Below are positions 35,586 to 44,570 of a stretch of DNA of 64,000 nt, one piece after another. The stretch is from Streptomyces bicolor. GTDB lineage: Bacteria > Actinomycetota > Actinomycetes > Streptomycetales > Streptomycetaceae. The DNA is taken from positions 86,936 to 150,935 of the forward strand of contig NZ_JOFS01000015.1 of the NCBI RefSeq assembly GCF_000719285.1. Direction: 5' to 3'. The first letter of the stretch is position 1, and every line of letters starts with the position of its first letter. The notes under the pieces were generated by a model, which was given only the letters and a program-made list of their open reading frames with translations, did not search any database and was not told where the DNA came from. Made by a program: the position numbers and the translations under genes.

Positions 35586-36869
35586 ATGGCCATGGACGCC
35601 ATCTCTGTCATCCGCACCAAGCGGGACCGCGGTGAGCTCAGCGACGAGCAGATCGACTGGGTCATCGACGCGTACACCCGCGGGGAGGTCGCCGACGAGC
35701 AGATGTCCGCGCTCGCCATGGCGATCCTGCTCAACGGCATGAACCGCCGCGAGATCGCCCGCTGGACGGCCGCGATGATCGCCTCCGGCGAGCGCATGGA
35801 CTTCTCGTCCCTGTCCCGCCCCACGGCCGACAAGCACTCCACGGGCGGCGTCGGCGACAAGATCACGCTTCCGCTCGCGCCCCTGGTGGCGGCCTGCGGT
35901 GCCGCCGTCCCGCAGCTCTCGGGCCGGGGCCTCGGCCACACCGGCGGCACCCTGGACAAGCTGGAGTCGATCCCGGGCTGGCGCGCGCTGCTGTCGAACG
36001 AGGAGATGCTGTCCGTACTGGACGGGACGGGTGCGGTGATCTGCGCGGCGGGCGACGGCCTGGCCCCCGCGGACAAGAAGCTGTACGCGCTCCGCGACGT
36101 GACCGGCACGGTCGAGGCGATCCCGCTGATCGCCTCGTCGATCATGTCGAAGAAGATCGCGGAGGGCACGGGCTCGCTGGTCCTGGACGTGAAGGTCGGC
36201 ACGGGCGCCTTCATGAAGACGATCGAGGACGCCCGAGAACTGGCGTCGACGATGGTGGGCCTGGGCACGGACCACGGCGTGAAGACGGTGGCCCTGCTGA
36301 CGGACATGTCGACGCCGCTCGGCCTCACGGCGGGCAACGCCCTCGAGGTCCGCGAGTCGGTGGAGGTCCTGGCGGGCGGCGGCCCGGCGGACGTCGTGGA
36401 GCTGACCATCGCGCTGGCCCGGGAGATGCTGGACGCGGCGGGCGTGAAGGACGCCGATCCGGCCAAGGCCCTGGCCGACGGCTCGGCGATGGACGTCTGG
36501 CGCCGCATGATCGCGGCCCAGGGCGGCGACCCGGACGCGGAGCTGCCGGTGGCGCGCGAGCAGCACGTGATCAAGGCCCCGTCGTCCGGTGTCCTCACCC
36601 GCCTCGACGCCTACGACCTCGGCGTCGCCGCCTGGCGCCTGGGTGCCGGGCGTGCCCGCAAGGAGGACCCGGTGCAGGCGGGCGCGGGCATCGAGATGCA
36701 CGCCAAGCCGGGCGACACGGTGACCGAGGGCCAGCCGCTGCTGACCCTGCACACGGACACGCCGGAGCGCTTCGAGTACGCGCTCCAGGCGGTGGAGGGC
36801 TCCTACGACATCGCGGCGACGGGGACGGACTTCACCGCTTCGCCGGTGGTGCTGGAGCGGATCGCCTGA
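35586..36869 (+). CDS. deoA: Thymidine/pyrimidine-nucleoside phosphorylase
   Basis: The 427-residue protein has GGAAGGA before ATG 35586; ATG 35592 is equally spaced. The family signature SGRGLGHTGGTLDKLESIPG is complete. The alpha domain (MDAISVIRTKRDRGELSDEQ), the phosphate loop KHSTGGVGDKITLPLAP and the C-terminal PYNP domain (GAGRARKEDPVQAGAGIEMH) are in order. It splits thymidine or uridine with phosphate to base and (deoxy)ribose-1-phosphate. It is the last gene of the ABC-cdd-deoA operon. Confidence 0.95.
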   Translation: MAMDAISVIRTKRDRGELSDEQIDWVIDAYTRGEVADEQMSALAMAILLNGMNRREIARWTAAMIASGERMDFSSLSRPTADKHSTGGVGDKITLPLAPLVAACGAAVPQLSGRGLGHTGGTLDKLESIPGWRALLSNEEMLSVLDGTGAVICAAGDGLAPADKKLYALRDVTGTVEAIPLIASSIMSKKIAEGTGSLVLDVKVGTGAFMKTIEDARELASTMVGLGTDHGVKTVALLTDMSTPLGLTAGNALEVRESVEVLAGGGPADVVELTIALAREMLDAAGVKDADPAKALADGSAMDVWRRMIAAQGGDPDAELPVAREQHVIKAPSSGVLTRLDAYDLGVAAWRLGAGRARKEDPVQAGAGIEMHAKPGDTVTEGQPLLTLHTDTPERFEYALQAVEGSYDIAATGTDFTASPVVLERIA

Positions 36870-36880
36870 GGCGCCTGAGC

Positions 36881-36912
36881 AAGGGCCCGGTACCTTGGGG
36901 TGCCGGGCCCTT
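36881..36912. terminator. Bidirectional hairpin terminator
   Basis: A 10-bp stem AAGGGCCCGG / CCGGGCCCTT is extended by TACC/GGTG-type pairs. It lies between deoA and the convergent transporter gene. Confidence 0.75.
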
Positions 36913-36927
36913 CTCGCGTGGCCGGAC

Positions 36928-37848
36928 TCAGCCGAGCAGGGCGGCGGCGACCACCAGCACCGGAACCGAGATCACTGTCGACAGCAGAATCGAGTCGCGG
37001 GCCAGGCGTTCGCCCACTCCGTAGCTCGACGCGTAGGTGTACAGGTTCTGGGCGGCGGGCAGGGCCGAGGTCACCACCACGTCCAGCAGGGGTGCGCCCC
37101 GCAGGCCGAAGACGCCTGCCGCCAGCGCCCACGCCGCCGCCGGCTGGCCCACCGACTTCAGCGCGACCGAAAGGAACACCGGGTGACGGTCCGGCCCCCG
37201 TCCGGGCATCGTGCTGCCGCACAAGGAGATGCCGAACGCCAGCAGGACGGCCGGGACCGACATGCCGCCGATCAGGTTCAGGGGGTCCAGGACGGGGGCC
37301 GGGATCCGCAACCCCGCCGCCGACACCGCCACGCCCGCCAGTGAGCCGACCGCGATCGGGTTGCGCAGTGGGGTCAGCAGGCGGCGCCACAGGGGGCCCT
37401 TCTCGCCCTCGCCGGACAGGTCGAGGATCGTCAGCGCGATGGGCGTGACCCCGACCAGCTGGAACAGCAGCACCGGCGCCACCAGCGACGCGTCGCCCAG
37501 GACGTACACCGCGATGGGGATGCCGAGGTTGCCGGAGTTGACGTAGCTGGAGCACAGCGCGCCGATCGTCGTACGGCCCACGCCCCATCGCCGTACGACA
37601 CCGACCGCGACGAAGACCCCGGCCGCCGCGGCCGTGCTCAGTGCCGTGACCAGGAGGCGGCTGGAGAAGATCACCGAGAGGTCGGTCTGCGCGAGGGTGG
37701 TGAAAAGCAGGGCCGGGGACGCCACGTGGAAGGCCAGCTTGGTGAGGACCTCGCGGCCGTGCTCGCCGAGGTAGCCGCGTCGGCCGATCGCATAGCCGAC
37801 GCCAATGACGACCGCGATCACCGCGAACCCCGTCAACACCCCCTGCAC
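36928..37848 (-). CDS. AEC-family (auxin efflux carrier-like) transporter
   Basis: The protein has 306 residues from GTG 37848, with AAGGAGG 5 nt upstream; a longer open frame upstream is not used. About ten hydrophobic segments are arranged as two five-helix repeats. The first repeat has VGYAIGRRGYLGEHGREVLT, and crossover regions are CSSYVNSGNLGIPIAVYVLG and ALPAAQNLYTYASSYG. The family exports organic acids, amino acids or similar anions. The substrate is not predicted. Confidence 0.88.
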   Translation of the reverse strand: MQGVLTGFAVIAVVIGVGYAIGRRGYLGEHGREVLTKLAFHVASPALLFTTLAQTDLSVIFSSRLLVTALSTAAAAGVFVAVGVVRRWGVGRTTIGALCSSYVNSGNLGIPIAVYVLGDASLVAPVLLFQLVGVTPIALTILDLSGEGEKGPLWRRLLTPLRNPIAVGSLAGVAVSAAGLRIPAPVLDPLNLIGGMSVPAVLLAFGISLCGSTMPGRGPDRHPVFLSVALKSVGQPAAAWALAAGVFGLRGAPLLDVVVTSALPAAQNLYTYASSYGVGERLARDSILLSTVISVPVLVVAAALLG

Positions 37849-38057
37849 GGCACCTCCTTGGCGGGGAGGGGAACGCGGGGCATTCGGGGACGCGCTGATA
37901 GGTGGGACATGCAGCCAACCCTCCGGGGGAGGAGGGGAGCGGGTCAACGTGATCTCGGTCGGCGGACACGGGCCGTGCCCTGAGCAGCGGGAATCGCCGG
38001 CCGGCGCGCGCCCCGATGAGTTATGTCCGCCCGCCCGGTCTACCGATCGTGGACGCC

Positions 38058-38402
38058 ATGACACCCGCTGTACTCGTGCTGACCGGCCCCGTCACCCGGG
38101 ACGAGGCGGCAGGGCTGTGCGACGCCGTGCGGGCGCGGCTGGAGGACACCGGGGCGGGAGTGGTGGTGTGCGATGTCGGGGGGCTCGGGCCGCCAGGGCT
38201 GGGCATCGTGGATCTGCTGGCCCGGTTGCAGCTCACCGCCCGGCGGGCCGGGGGCAGTATCCGGCTGCGCGACCCGGACCCCGCGCTACACGCCCTCCTC
38301 GACCTTGTCGGGCTCCGCTTCGAGACGGAGGGGCAGCCCGAACAGCGGGAACCAGCGCTGAGTGTCGAGGAAGCAGTGGAACCCGGTGATCCGGCCGTCT
38401 GA
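38058..38402 (+). CDS. STAS-domain (anti-anti-sigma-like) protein
   Basis: The protein has 114 residues from ATG 38058; ATG 38016 adds 14 residues. It is a STAS fold: AVLVLTGPVTRDEAAGLCDA, VVVCDVGGLGPPGLGIVDLL, then LTARRAGGSIRLRDPDPALH. The phosphorylatable Ser/Thr of classic antagonists is replaced by Pro/Gly around GPPG, so it may not be a switch protein. Its last 39 codons overlap the 3' end of the convergent sigma-factor gene. Confidence 0.68.
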   Translation: MTPAVLVLTGPVTRDEAAGLCDAVRARLEDTGAGVVVCDVGGLGPPGLGIVDLLARLQLTARRAGGSIRLRDPDPALHALLDLVGLRFETEGQPEQREPALSVEEAVEPGDPAV

Positions 38403-39305
38403 GACCTCCAGGACCTGCACCGCCCAGGGGACGAAGCCGCCCTTGTCCGGATCCGGCTTGTACTGCGCGAACCCTGGCAGTCCGTTGACCTGGACCGGCA
38501 CCAGACGCGAGCCCGCACAGGGAGCGCCGAGTGTCGTCATGAAGCCCGTGATGTCCTTGACGCCGGTCAGCCACAGGTCGAACGGCGGCATCGTCATGAT
38601 GGCGTCCTCGTGCAGCAGGGCCGTGAGCGCCGTCATGTCGTAGCCCTCGAAGGCCGCGACATAGCGCTCCAGGAGCTTTTGCTGTTCGTCGTCCAGCGGG
38701 TCGGAGACGGCCGCCTCCGCCCCCGGCTGCTCCCGCTCGGCGAGCGTCGCGCGCGCCCGCTGCAGCGCGCTGTTGACCGACGCGACCGTGGTGCCGAGCA
38801 GCTCGGCGACCTCGCTCGCCTTCCAGGCCAGCACCTCGCGCAGGATCAGCACCGCCCGCTGCTTCGGCGGCAGTTGCTGCAGGGCGGCCATGAAGGCGAG
38901 CCGCACCGACTCCTTGGCGACCGCCGCCTCGGCCGGATCGTCGGTGGTCGGCAGCACCCGGTTGTCCGGCATCGGCTCCAGCCAGGTGTTGTCCGGCCGG
39001 GGCGAGAGCGCCGCCTGGGCGAGCGGCGTCGACTCCGTCAGGTCCATCGGCCGGGCCCGCTTGTTGCCGGCGGTCAGCATGTCCAGGCACACGTTCGTCG
39101 CGATGCGGTACAGCCAGGACCGGAGGCTCGAGCGGCCCTCGAATCTGTCGTAGCTCCGCCAGGCGCGGACCATCGTGTCCTGTACCGCGTCCTCGGCCTC
39201 GAAGGACGAGCCGAGCATGCGGTAGCAGTACCCGGTCAGTTCGACGCGGTGTTTCTCCAGCCTGACGTCGAGGTCCGTTGTCGTAGTCGCCGTGCCGTCG
39301 CTCAT
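38286..39305 (-). CDS. ECF sigma factor with SnoaL-like C-terminal domain
   Basis: The protein has 339 residues from ATG 39305. Sigma region 2 (HRVELTGYCYRMLGSSFEAE, AVQDTMVRAWRSYDRF) is followed by region 4 (LQQLPPKQRAVLILREVLAW, TVASVNSALQRARATLAE). An extra SnoaL/NTF2-like domain (about 215-335; LLERYVAAFEGYDMTALTAL, WLTGVKDITGFMTTLGA) follows. Such fused domains modulate the sigma factor without a separate anti-sigma. No anti-sigma gene is adjacent, which fits this. Confidence 0.92.
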   Translation of the reverse strand: MSDGTATTTTDLDVRLEKHRVELTGYCYRMLGSSFEAEDAVQDTMVRAWRSYDRFEGRSSLRSWLYRIATNVCLDMLTAGNKRARPMDLTESTPLAQAALSPRPDNTWLEPMPDNRVLPTTDDPAEAAVAKESVRLAFMAALQQLPPKQRAVLILREVLAWKASEVAELLGTTVASVNSALQRARATLAEREQPGAEAAVSDPLDDEQQKLLERYVAAFEGYDMTALTALLHEDAIMTMPPFDLWLTGVKDITGFMTTLGAPCAGSRLVPVQVNGLPGFAQYKPDPDKGGFVPWAVQVLEVSDGRITGFHCFLDTQRWFPLFGLPLRLEAEPDKVEEGV

Positions 39306-39439
39306 CGTCCACCCACCCCTGTGGCCGTATCCCGTGGAGCGCTTCGTCGCGCCCAACACCTCGGAAGCTACCGCAGCCCACTGACATTGGCCCCCGGAGC
39401 GGACAAAGGCGCAGCTCAGACGGCTTGACGACGACACAC

Positions 39440-39479
39440 CGCCGGGGCGCACCCAGTGTCCATGGGGTGCGCCCCGGCG
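39440..39479 (-). terminator. Hairpin terminator
   Basis: A perfect 15-bp stem CGCCGGGGCGCACCC / GGGTGCGCCCCGGCG with a 10-nt loop lies 44 nt downstream of the small secreted-protein gene. Confidence 0.85.
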
Positions 39480-39522
39480 ATGTGGTTCTCCGCTGGTTCT
39501 CCGGTGCGGAGGTGCGGCGGGC

Positions 39523-39903
39523 TCAGGCGAGCGGCAGGCCGTTCAGCGGCAGGCCCTGGGTGGGCAGAGCCGCGGTGGGCGCGCCCTGCACACCCGGCAC
39601 CGGCAGACCGCCCAGCAGGCCGGAGACCAGGCCGGTCGGGCCGCCCGCCAGCGCCTGCTCGGCGGCCGGCTGCGCGGAGGCCACGCCCGTGGTGAGCGCC
39701 TCCTGGCCGTGGGCCAGCCCCGAGGTGGCGGCAGGGGTGGCCGTGGAGAGGTTCTCGGCCGGGAGCGTCCTGGTGACGGTGTCCAGCGCCGTGCCCGCGG
39801 CGTCCGGGGCGACCGGCGCGGCGTTCGCGGCGCCGGCACCCGCGGCGGCGAAGGCGGCACCGAGAGCGGCGACACCGAGGGTCCTGGCAGCAGACTGCTT
39901 CAT
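39523..39903 (-). CDS. Small secreted Ala/Gly/Pro-rich protein
   Basis: The 126-residue protein has GAGGA 9 nt before the ATG. The signal peptide MKQSAARTLGVAALGAAFAA ... AGAANA|APVAPD has an ANA-A cleavage site near residue 28. The mature part is low-complexity and lacks cysteine. It ends with hydrophobic Leu-Pro repeats (GLLGGLPVPGVQ, LPTQGLPLNGLPLA). It resembles small exported proteins of aerial-growing streptomycetes, but chaplin motifs are absent. Function is unknown. Confidence 0.75.
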   Translation of the reverse strand: MKQSAARTLGVAALGAAFAAAGAGAANAAPVAPDAAGTALDTVTRTLPAENLSTATPAATSGLAHGQEALTTGVASAQPAAEQALAGGPTGLVSGLLGGLPVPGVQGAPTAALPTQGLPLNGLPLA

Positions 39904-40040
39904 GAAATGCGTCCTCGAAATTCGTTACGGGGTTGTGAGCGGTTCTCGACCGTAAACACGCCCCGCATGCCTCCGCAAACATCGAAATGAGGACGGATTG
40001 TGAATGGCGTTCGCATCCCGTGCACGGGGAGGCGGGCAGG

Positions 40041-41204
40041 TCACCCCTCTTCGGCGGCAGAGTCGCTGGTAGACGTGGTCTGCCGGAAAAGCCACTCGGA
40101 TTTCAGTTCGGCATATCCGGGCTTGATCACGTCATTGATCATCGCGAGCCGTTCATCGAAAGGAATGAACGATGATTTCATCGCATTGACGGAGAACCAT
40201 TGCATGTCGTCGAGCGTGTAGCCGAATGCGTCGACAAGGTGCTCGAATTCCCGGCTCATGCTGGTGTGGGACATGAGGCGGTTGTCGGTGTTCACGGTGG
40301 CGCGGAAGTGCAGTCGGCGCAGCAGGCCGATGGGGTGGGCGGCGTAGGAGTCGGCGGCGCCCGTCTGGAGGTTGGAGCTCGGGCACAGCTCCAGCGGGAT
40401 GCGCTTGTCCCGTACGTACGAGGCGAGCCGGCCGAGCTTCACCGAGCCGTCGGCATGCACCTGGATGTCGTCGATGATGCGCACGCCGTGCCCGAGCCGG
40501 TCGGCGCCGCACCACTGCAGGGCCTGCCAGATGGACGGCAGGCCGAAGGCCTCGCCCGCGTGGATGGTGAAGTGGTTGTTCTCGCGCTTGAGGTACTCGA
40601 AGGCGTCGAGATGCCGGGTGGGCGGGTGGCCGGCCTCGGCGCCGGCGATGTCGAAGCCGACGACGCCCAGGTCGCGGTAGCGGTTGGCGAGTTCGGCGAT
40701 CTCCAGCGCGCGGGCGGCGTGCCGCATGGCCGTGAGCAGGGCGCCGACGCGGATGCGGTGGCCGTTCTCCCGTGCGATCCGCTCGCCCTCCCGGAAGCCC
40801 TCGTTGACGGCCTCGACGACCTCTTCGAGACTGAGCCCGCTTTCGAGATGCTGTTCGGGCGCGTACCGCACCTCGGCGTACACGACCCCGTCCTCGGCGA
40901 GATCCTCGGCGCACTCGCGCGCCACCCGAACGAGTGAGTCCCGGGTCTGCATCACGCCGACGGTGTGGGAGAAGGTCTCCAGGTACCGCTCCAGCGAGCC
41001 CGAGTCGGCGGCCTCGTGGAACCAGACGCCGAGCTTGTCCGGGTCGGTCTCGGGGAGCCGGCTGTAGCCCGCCTCGCGGGCGAGCTCGACGATCGTGCCG
41101 GGGCGCAGCCCGCCGTCGAGGTGGTCGTGCAGCAGAACCTTCGGGGCCCGGCGGATCTGGTCCGAGCTCGGGGTGTTCGCCCTCTGGGCAGTCTCGCTCG
41201 TCAT
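40041..41204 (-). CDS. add: Adenosine deaminase
   Basis: This 387-residue zinc enzyme converts adenosine to inosine. Motifs in order are [14 protein letters not shown] (Zn ligands), [41 protein letters not shown] and [10 protein letters not shown]. The last keeps the Asp before Asn in place of the usual DDP. No Shine-Dalgarno precedes the ATG. A TACAGT -10 hexamer ends 6 nt upstream, so the message is leaderless, and the nucleoside operator lies directly behind it. Confidence 0.94.
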   Translation of the reverse strand: MTSETAQRANTPSSDQIRRAPKVLLHDHLDGGLRPGTIVELAREAGYSRLPETDPDKLGVWFHEAADSGSLERYLETFSHTVGVMQTRDSLVRVARECAEDLAEDGVVYAEVRYAPEQHLESGLSLEEVVEAVNEGFREGERIARENGHRIRVGALLTAMRHAARALEIAELANRYRDLGVVGFDIAGAEAGHPPTRHLDAFEYLKRENNHFTIHAGEAFGLPSIWQALQWCGADRLGHGVRIIDDIQVHADGSVKLGRLASYVRDKRIPLELCPSSNLQTGAADSYAAHPIGLLRRLHFRATVNTDNRLMSHTSMSREFEHLVDAFGYTLDDMQWFSVNAMKSSFIPFDERLAMINDVIKPGYAELKSEWLFRQTTSTSDSAAEEG

Positions 41205-41210
41205 TTCGGC

Positions 41211-41233
41211 ACTGTAATGCCTACACGCGTAGA
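41211..41233 (-). promoter_or_regulatory. add promoter with nucleoside-regulon operator, site 4
   Basis: The palindrome copy CCTACACGCGTAGA is at 41220-41233 (12 of 14 positions). The -10 hexamer TACAGT (minus strand, 41211-41216) is 6 nt before the start codon. The operator occupies the -35 to -10 spacer. Confidence 0.72.
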
Positions 41234-41350
41234 TCGCTCGTGGAATGCGCGTCCCTCGTTCGTTTCCTCGTCGCTGTACGAATCCGTCGATACGTAACGG
41301 TGACCGCAAGGACGGGTCGCGTACACCCGTCCTTCTGACACTGTTCTGTC

Positions 41351-42112
41351 ATGGCACAACAAGCGACGCCGGTTCGCAGGGCCCGGCTGGGCAGGGCGAT
41401 CGGGCCGGAGCCGACGGCGGTGAGCGGTGTGGTGCTCCTGCTTCCCGGCGGTGACGAGACCTCACATCGCAAACCGGCTCCGCTGTTGGCGACCTCGTAC
41501 GTGCGGACGCTGGGACGCCGTCTGGTGCGGGCGGGGCGCGGGGAGGGGCTTGCCGCGCATGTCGTGCACTACCGCTTCCGCGGGTGGAACGGCAGTGCCG
41601 CGAACCAGGTGAGCGACGCGTTGTGGGCCGCGGACGAGGTCGTACGGCGCTATGGGGACGTCCCCGTGTGTCTCGCCGGGGTGGACATGGGCGGGCGGGC
41701 GGCCTTGCACGCGGCGGGTCACGACGCCGTCAACTCCGTGCTGGCGGTGGCGCCTTGGCTGCCGGAGGAGGACGTGGCGGCCTCGCCCGAACCGGTGAAG
41801 CAGCTCGGCGGGCGGCGGGTGCTGATCGTGCACGGCACGAACGACGAGCGGACCGATCCCGAGTTGTCGTTCCGGTTGGCGGCCCGGGCGAAGAAGGCGA
41901 ACCGGGATGTGTGCCGGTTCGAAGTGCATGCCGATGGGCACGGGTTGCATCAGTACCGGGAGGAAGTCCTCGCGCTGGCCGAGGACTTCGTCATGGGGGT
42001 GTTGTTCGGGAGGGTGTTTTCCCGGCCGGTCGCTGATGCGTTTGCGGCTCCGCCTCCTTTGGGGTTGCGGATGCCGTTGGCTGCCGGGTTCGGTAAGTCG
42101 TTGCGGCGGTAG
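41351..42112 (+). CDS. Alpha/beta-hydrolase-fold protein
   Basis: The 253-residue protein is divergent from add. Visible landmarks are an oxyanion region (VVLLLPGGDETSHRKPAP), a nucleophile-elbow position that reads CLAGVDMGGRAALH (Asp where Ser is usual), a second acid in LIVHGTNDERTDPELS and the His in VHADGHGLHQYREE. The Asp elbow recalls dehalogenase/epoxide-hydrolase members, but overall it looks like a dienelactone-hydrolase relative. No signal peptide. Substrate unknown. Confidence 0.78.
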   Translation: MAQQATPVRRARLGRAIGPEPTAVSGVVLLLPGGDETSHRKPAPLLATSYVRTLGRRLVRAGRGEGLAAHVVHYRFRGWNGSAANQVSDALWAADEVVRRYGDVPVCLAGVDMGGRAALHAAGHDAVNSVLAVAPWLPEEDVAASPEPVKQLGGRRVLIVHGTNDERTDPELSFRLAARAKKANRDVCRFEVHADGHGLHQYREEVLALAEDFVMGVLFGRVFSRPVADAFAAPPPLGLRMPLAAGFGKSLRR

Positions 42113-42116
42113 CCCC

Positions 42117-42157
42117 GTAGGGGAGCCGCATATCGAACACAGCCCCGCGCCCCTTGG
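42117..42157 (-). repeat. GGGGCGCGGGGCTGT intergenic repeat, copy 3
   Basis: The minus-strand reading AAGGGGCGCGGGGCTGTGTT then CGATATGCGGCTCCCC follows the same consensus as the 10324 and 56030 copies, with the right end changed. Confidence 0.65.
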
Positions 42158-42168
42158 GTCCGCTGCCC

Positions 42169-43074
42169 TTAGGTGGGCAACAAGTTGCCCCTTCTTGAGA
42201 GCAGGAACCTCTTGAAGGCCGCCACGGGGGGCGTGTCCGGGCGGTCCGCCAGCCAGGCCACGCCGATCTCGCGCGCCGCTCTCGGGGCTGTGACCGTCAG
42301 TTCCGCCACTCCTGGGCGGGGTACCGCCGGTGGGGGCAGCAGAGCGACCCCCAGGCCCGCCGCCACCAGGCCCCTCAGCGTTTCCGCCTCCTCGCCCTCG
42401 AAGGCGATACGCGGCTTGAAGCCCGCCTCCTTGCACAGGTCGTCCGTGATGCGACGGAGGCCGTAGCCGGGTTCCAGGGTTACGAAGATCTCGTCGGAGG
42501 CCTCGGCCAGGCGGATGCGTTTGCGGGCGGCGAGGCGGTGGTCGGCGGGGACGACCAGGCGGAGTTTCTGCTCGTCCAGGCGGCGTGCGACCAGGTCGGG
42601 GGCGTCGGGGACGGGGGACGTCAGGCAGAGGTCGAGTTCGCCGGCTCGCAGGCGTTCGATCATCGCCTCGCCGTAGTTCTGGACCAGGCTGAAGCGGACG
42701 CGCGGGTGGTCGGCGCGGAAGGCGTGCAGGAGGCCCGGGACCGTCTCCGCGCCCATGGTGTGCAGGAAGCCGAAGGCGACCTTGCCGGTGGCCGGGTCGG
42801 CGTCGGCGCGTACCTCGTCGGCGGCGCGGCGGATCTCGGCGAGGGCGCGTTCGGCGGAGGCGAGGAAGGTGCGGCCGGCGGGGGTCAGGGAGACCGTACG
42901 GCCGTGGCGGGCGAACAGGTCGACACCCAGGTCCTGTTCCAGGCGGACCATGGCACGGGACAGCGTGGACTGCGGGACCTGCATCTCCTGGGCGGCCCGG
43001 GTGACGTGCTCGGTGCGGGCCACGCCGGCGAAGTAGGCGAGGCGGGGTGCGAGCAACCTCGACAAATCTTCCAT
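42169..43074 (-). CDS. LysR-family regulator
   Basis: The protein has 301 residues from ATG 43074 (MEDLSRLLAPRLAYFAGVAR); an ATG at 43131 adds 19 residues. The winged helix is MQVPQSTLSRAMVRLEQDLG, and the effector domain (about 90-290) has GKVAFGFLHTMGAETVPGLL and LVAAGLGVALLPPP. Divergent placement 120 nt from an MFS transporter gene is the standard layout for a LysR that controls it. Confidence 0.9.
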   Translation of the reverse strand: MEDLSRLLAPRLAYFAGVARTEHVTRAAQEMQVPQSTLSRAMVRLEQDLGVDLFARHGRTVSLTPAGRTFLASAERALAEIRRAADEVRADADPATGKVAFGFLHTMGAETVPGLLHAFRADHPRVRFSLVQNYGEAMIERLRAGELDLCLTSPVPDAPDLVARRLDEQKLRLVVPADHRLAARKRIRLAEASDEIFVTLEPGYGLRRITDDLCKEAGFKPRIAFEGEEAETLRGLVAAGLGVALLPPPAVPRPGVAELTVTAPRAAREIGVAWLADRPDTPPVAAFKRFLLSRRGNLLPT

Positions 43075-43194
43075 GTCTTCTGTGTCACTGGATGGTGACA
43101 GCCGAGCCTGTGAGCTGCGTTGATGCGCCATGGGAACGATTATGGCGAATCCATGCATTGGACGGATCAGCGGGAGCGTCCGTAGCTTCGAAGC

Positions 43195-44469
43195 ATGTCT
43201 CCCGCCAGTACCGGGGCGTCCACCACCGTGGGCGCCGCACCCGCTGTCCCTGTCGTCGACTCCCGTATGGCCCCGGGCGGCCCCGGCTACCGCCGGATGA
43301 GCTTCGCCCTCTTCCTCGCCGGAGTCGCGACCTTCGCCCTGCTGTACTCCACCCAGGCCCTTCTGCCGCTGATCTCCGGTGAGTTCGGGGTGGCGGCGAG
43401 CCAGGCGAGCTGGACGGTGGCGGCGGCGACGGGCGGTCTGGCGCTGTTCGTGCTGCCCATGAGCGCGCTGTCCGAGCGGTTCGGACGCCGTACGGTGATG
43501 ACGGCGTCGCTGGCGGTCGCGGTGACGGTCGGGCTGCTGGTCCCCCTCGCGCCGAACCTGACCGCCCTGGTTGTGCTGCGGGCCGTGCAGGGTGCCGCGC
43601 TGGCGGGCCTGCCGGCGTCGGCGACGGCGTATCTCGCCGAGGAGGTCCGACCGAAGGCGCTGGTCACGGCGATCGGACTGTTCGTCGCGGGCAACAGCGT
43701 GGGCGGGATGAGCGGCCGCGTGATTACCGGGTGGGTCGCTCAGGAGTGGGGCTGGCGGGTCGCCGTCGGTGTGATCGGCGCGCTCGCCGTGGCGTGCGCG
43801 GTCGCCTTCCGGCTGCTGCTTCCGGCGCCGCGCCACTTCAAGCCGGGCTCGCTGCGGCCGCGGGTGCTCGTGCGGACGGTCCGTGACCATCTCTCCGATC
43901 CGCTGCTGTGCCGTCTGTACGCGATCGGCGCGCTGTTCATGACCGTCTTCGGCGGTGTCTACACGGTGATCGGCTACCGGCTGACGGAGGCGCCGTTCTC
44001 GCTGCCGCAGGGGATCATCGGCTCGATCTTCCTGGTGTACCTGGTCGGTACGGTGTCGGCTTCGACGGCCGGGCGGCTGGTGGGCCGTCTGGGCCGGCGC
44101 GGTGCGCTGTACGCGGCTGGGGCCACCACCGCGGCGGGGCTGCTGCTGTCCCTGGCGGGCTCGCTGCCGCTCGTCCTGCTGGGGCTGGTGCTGATCACCG
44201 GCGGCTTCTTCGCGGGGCACGCGGTGGCGTCCTCGGCGGTCAGCAAGACGGCGACGCGTGGGCGGGCGCAGGCCTCCGCCCTGTACCAGTCCGCCTACTA
44301 CGTCGGCTCCAGCGCGGGCAGCACCGTGGGCGCCGTCGCCTTCCACGCGGGCGGCTGGGCCGGGACCGTCGGGGTCGGACTGCTGGCGGTGCTCGGCGTC
44401 GTGACGATCACGGTGTTCGGGACGCGGGCGGCACGGTTGCGTCGAGAGCGGCTGGCGACGGCTGCCTGA
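43195..44469 (+). CDS. MFS transporter (YnfM/CynX-like)
   Basis: The 424-residue protein has 12 predicted membrane segments. The MFS signature between helices 2 and 3 reads LSERFGRRTVMTASLAVAVT, and the mirrored one in the second half is GRLVGRLGRRGALYAAGATT. It probably exports a toxic compound or metabolite. Control by the divergent LysR gene is likely. The start codon ATG has no strong Shine-Dalgarno. Confidence 0.9.
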   Translation: MSPASTGASTTVGAAPAVPVVDSRMAPGGPGYRRMSFALFLAGVATFALLYSTQALLPLISGEFGVAASQASWTVAAATGGLALFVLPMSALSERFGRRTVMTASLAVAVTVGLLVPLAPNLTALVVLRAVQGAALAGLPASATAYLAEEVRPKALVTAIGLFVAGNSVGGMSGRVITGWVAQEWGWRVAVGVIGALAVACAVAFRLLLPAPRHFKPGSLRPRVLVRTVRDHLSDPLLCRLYAIGALFMTVFGGVYTVIGYRLTEAPFSLPQGIIGSIFLVYLVGTVSASTAGRLVGRLGRRGALYAAGATTAAGLLLSLAGSLPLVLLGLVLITGGFFAGHAVASSAVSKTATRGRAQASALYQSAYYVGSSAGSTVGAVAFHAGGWAGTVGVGLLAVLGVVTITVFGTRAARLRRERLATAA

Positions 44470-44570
44470 GCCTGGGCTTTTGTACGTTCCCCCTGGTCGG
44501 GGCCGGTTGTCAGTGGGTGCGGATAGTGTCCGCGATCACTGAGGACCGGGTCCGGGCAGGGGGATTTTTC

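Noticed and set aside
43131..44346. Upstream extension of the LysR gene to give a 725-residue protein
   Set aside because: The extension is antisense to the MFS gene and low-complexity; normal LysR length starts at 43074 or 43131.
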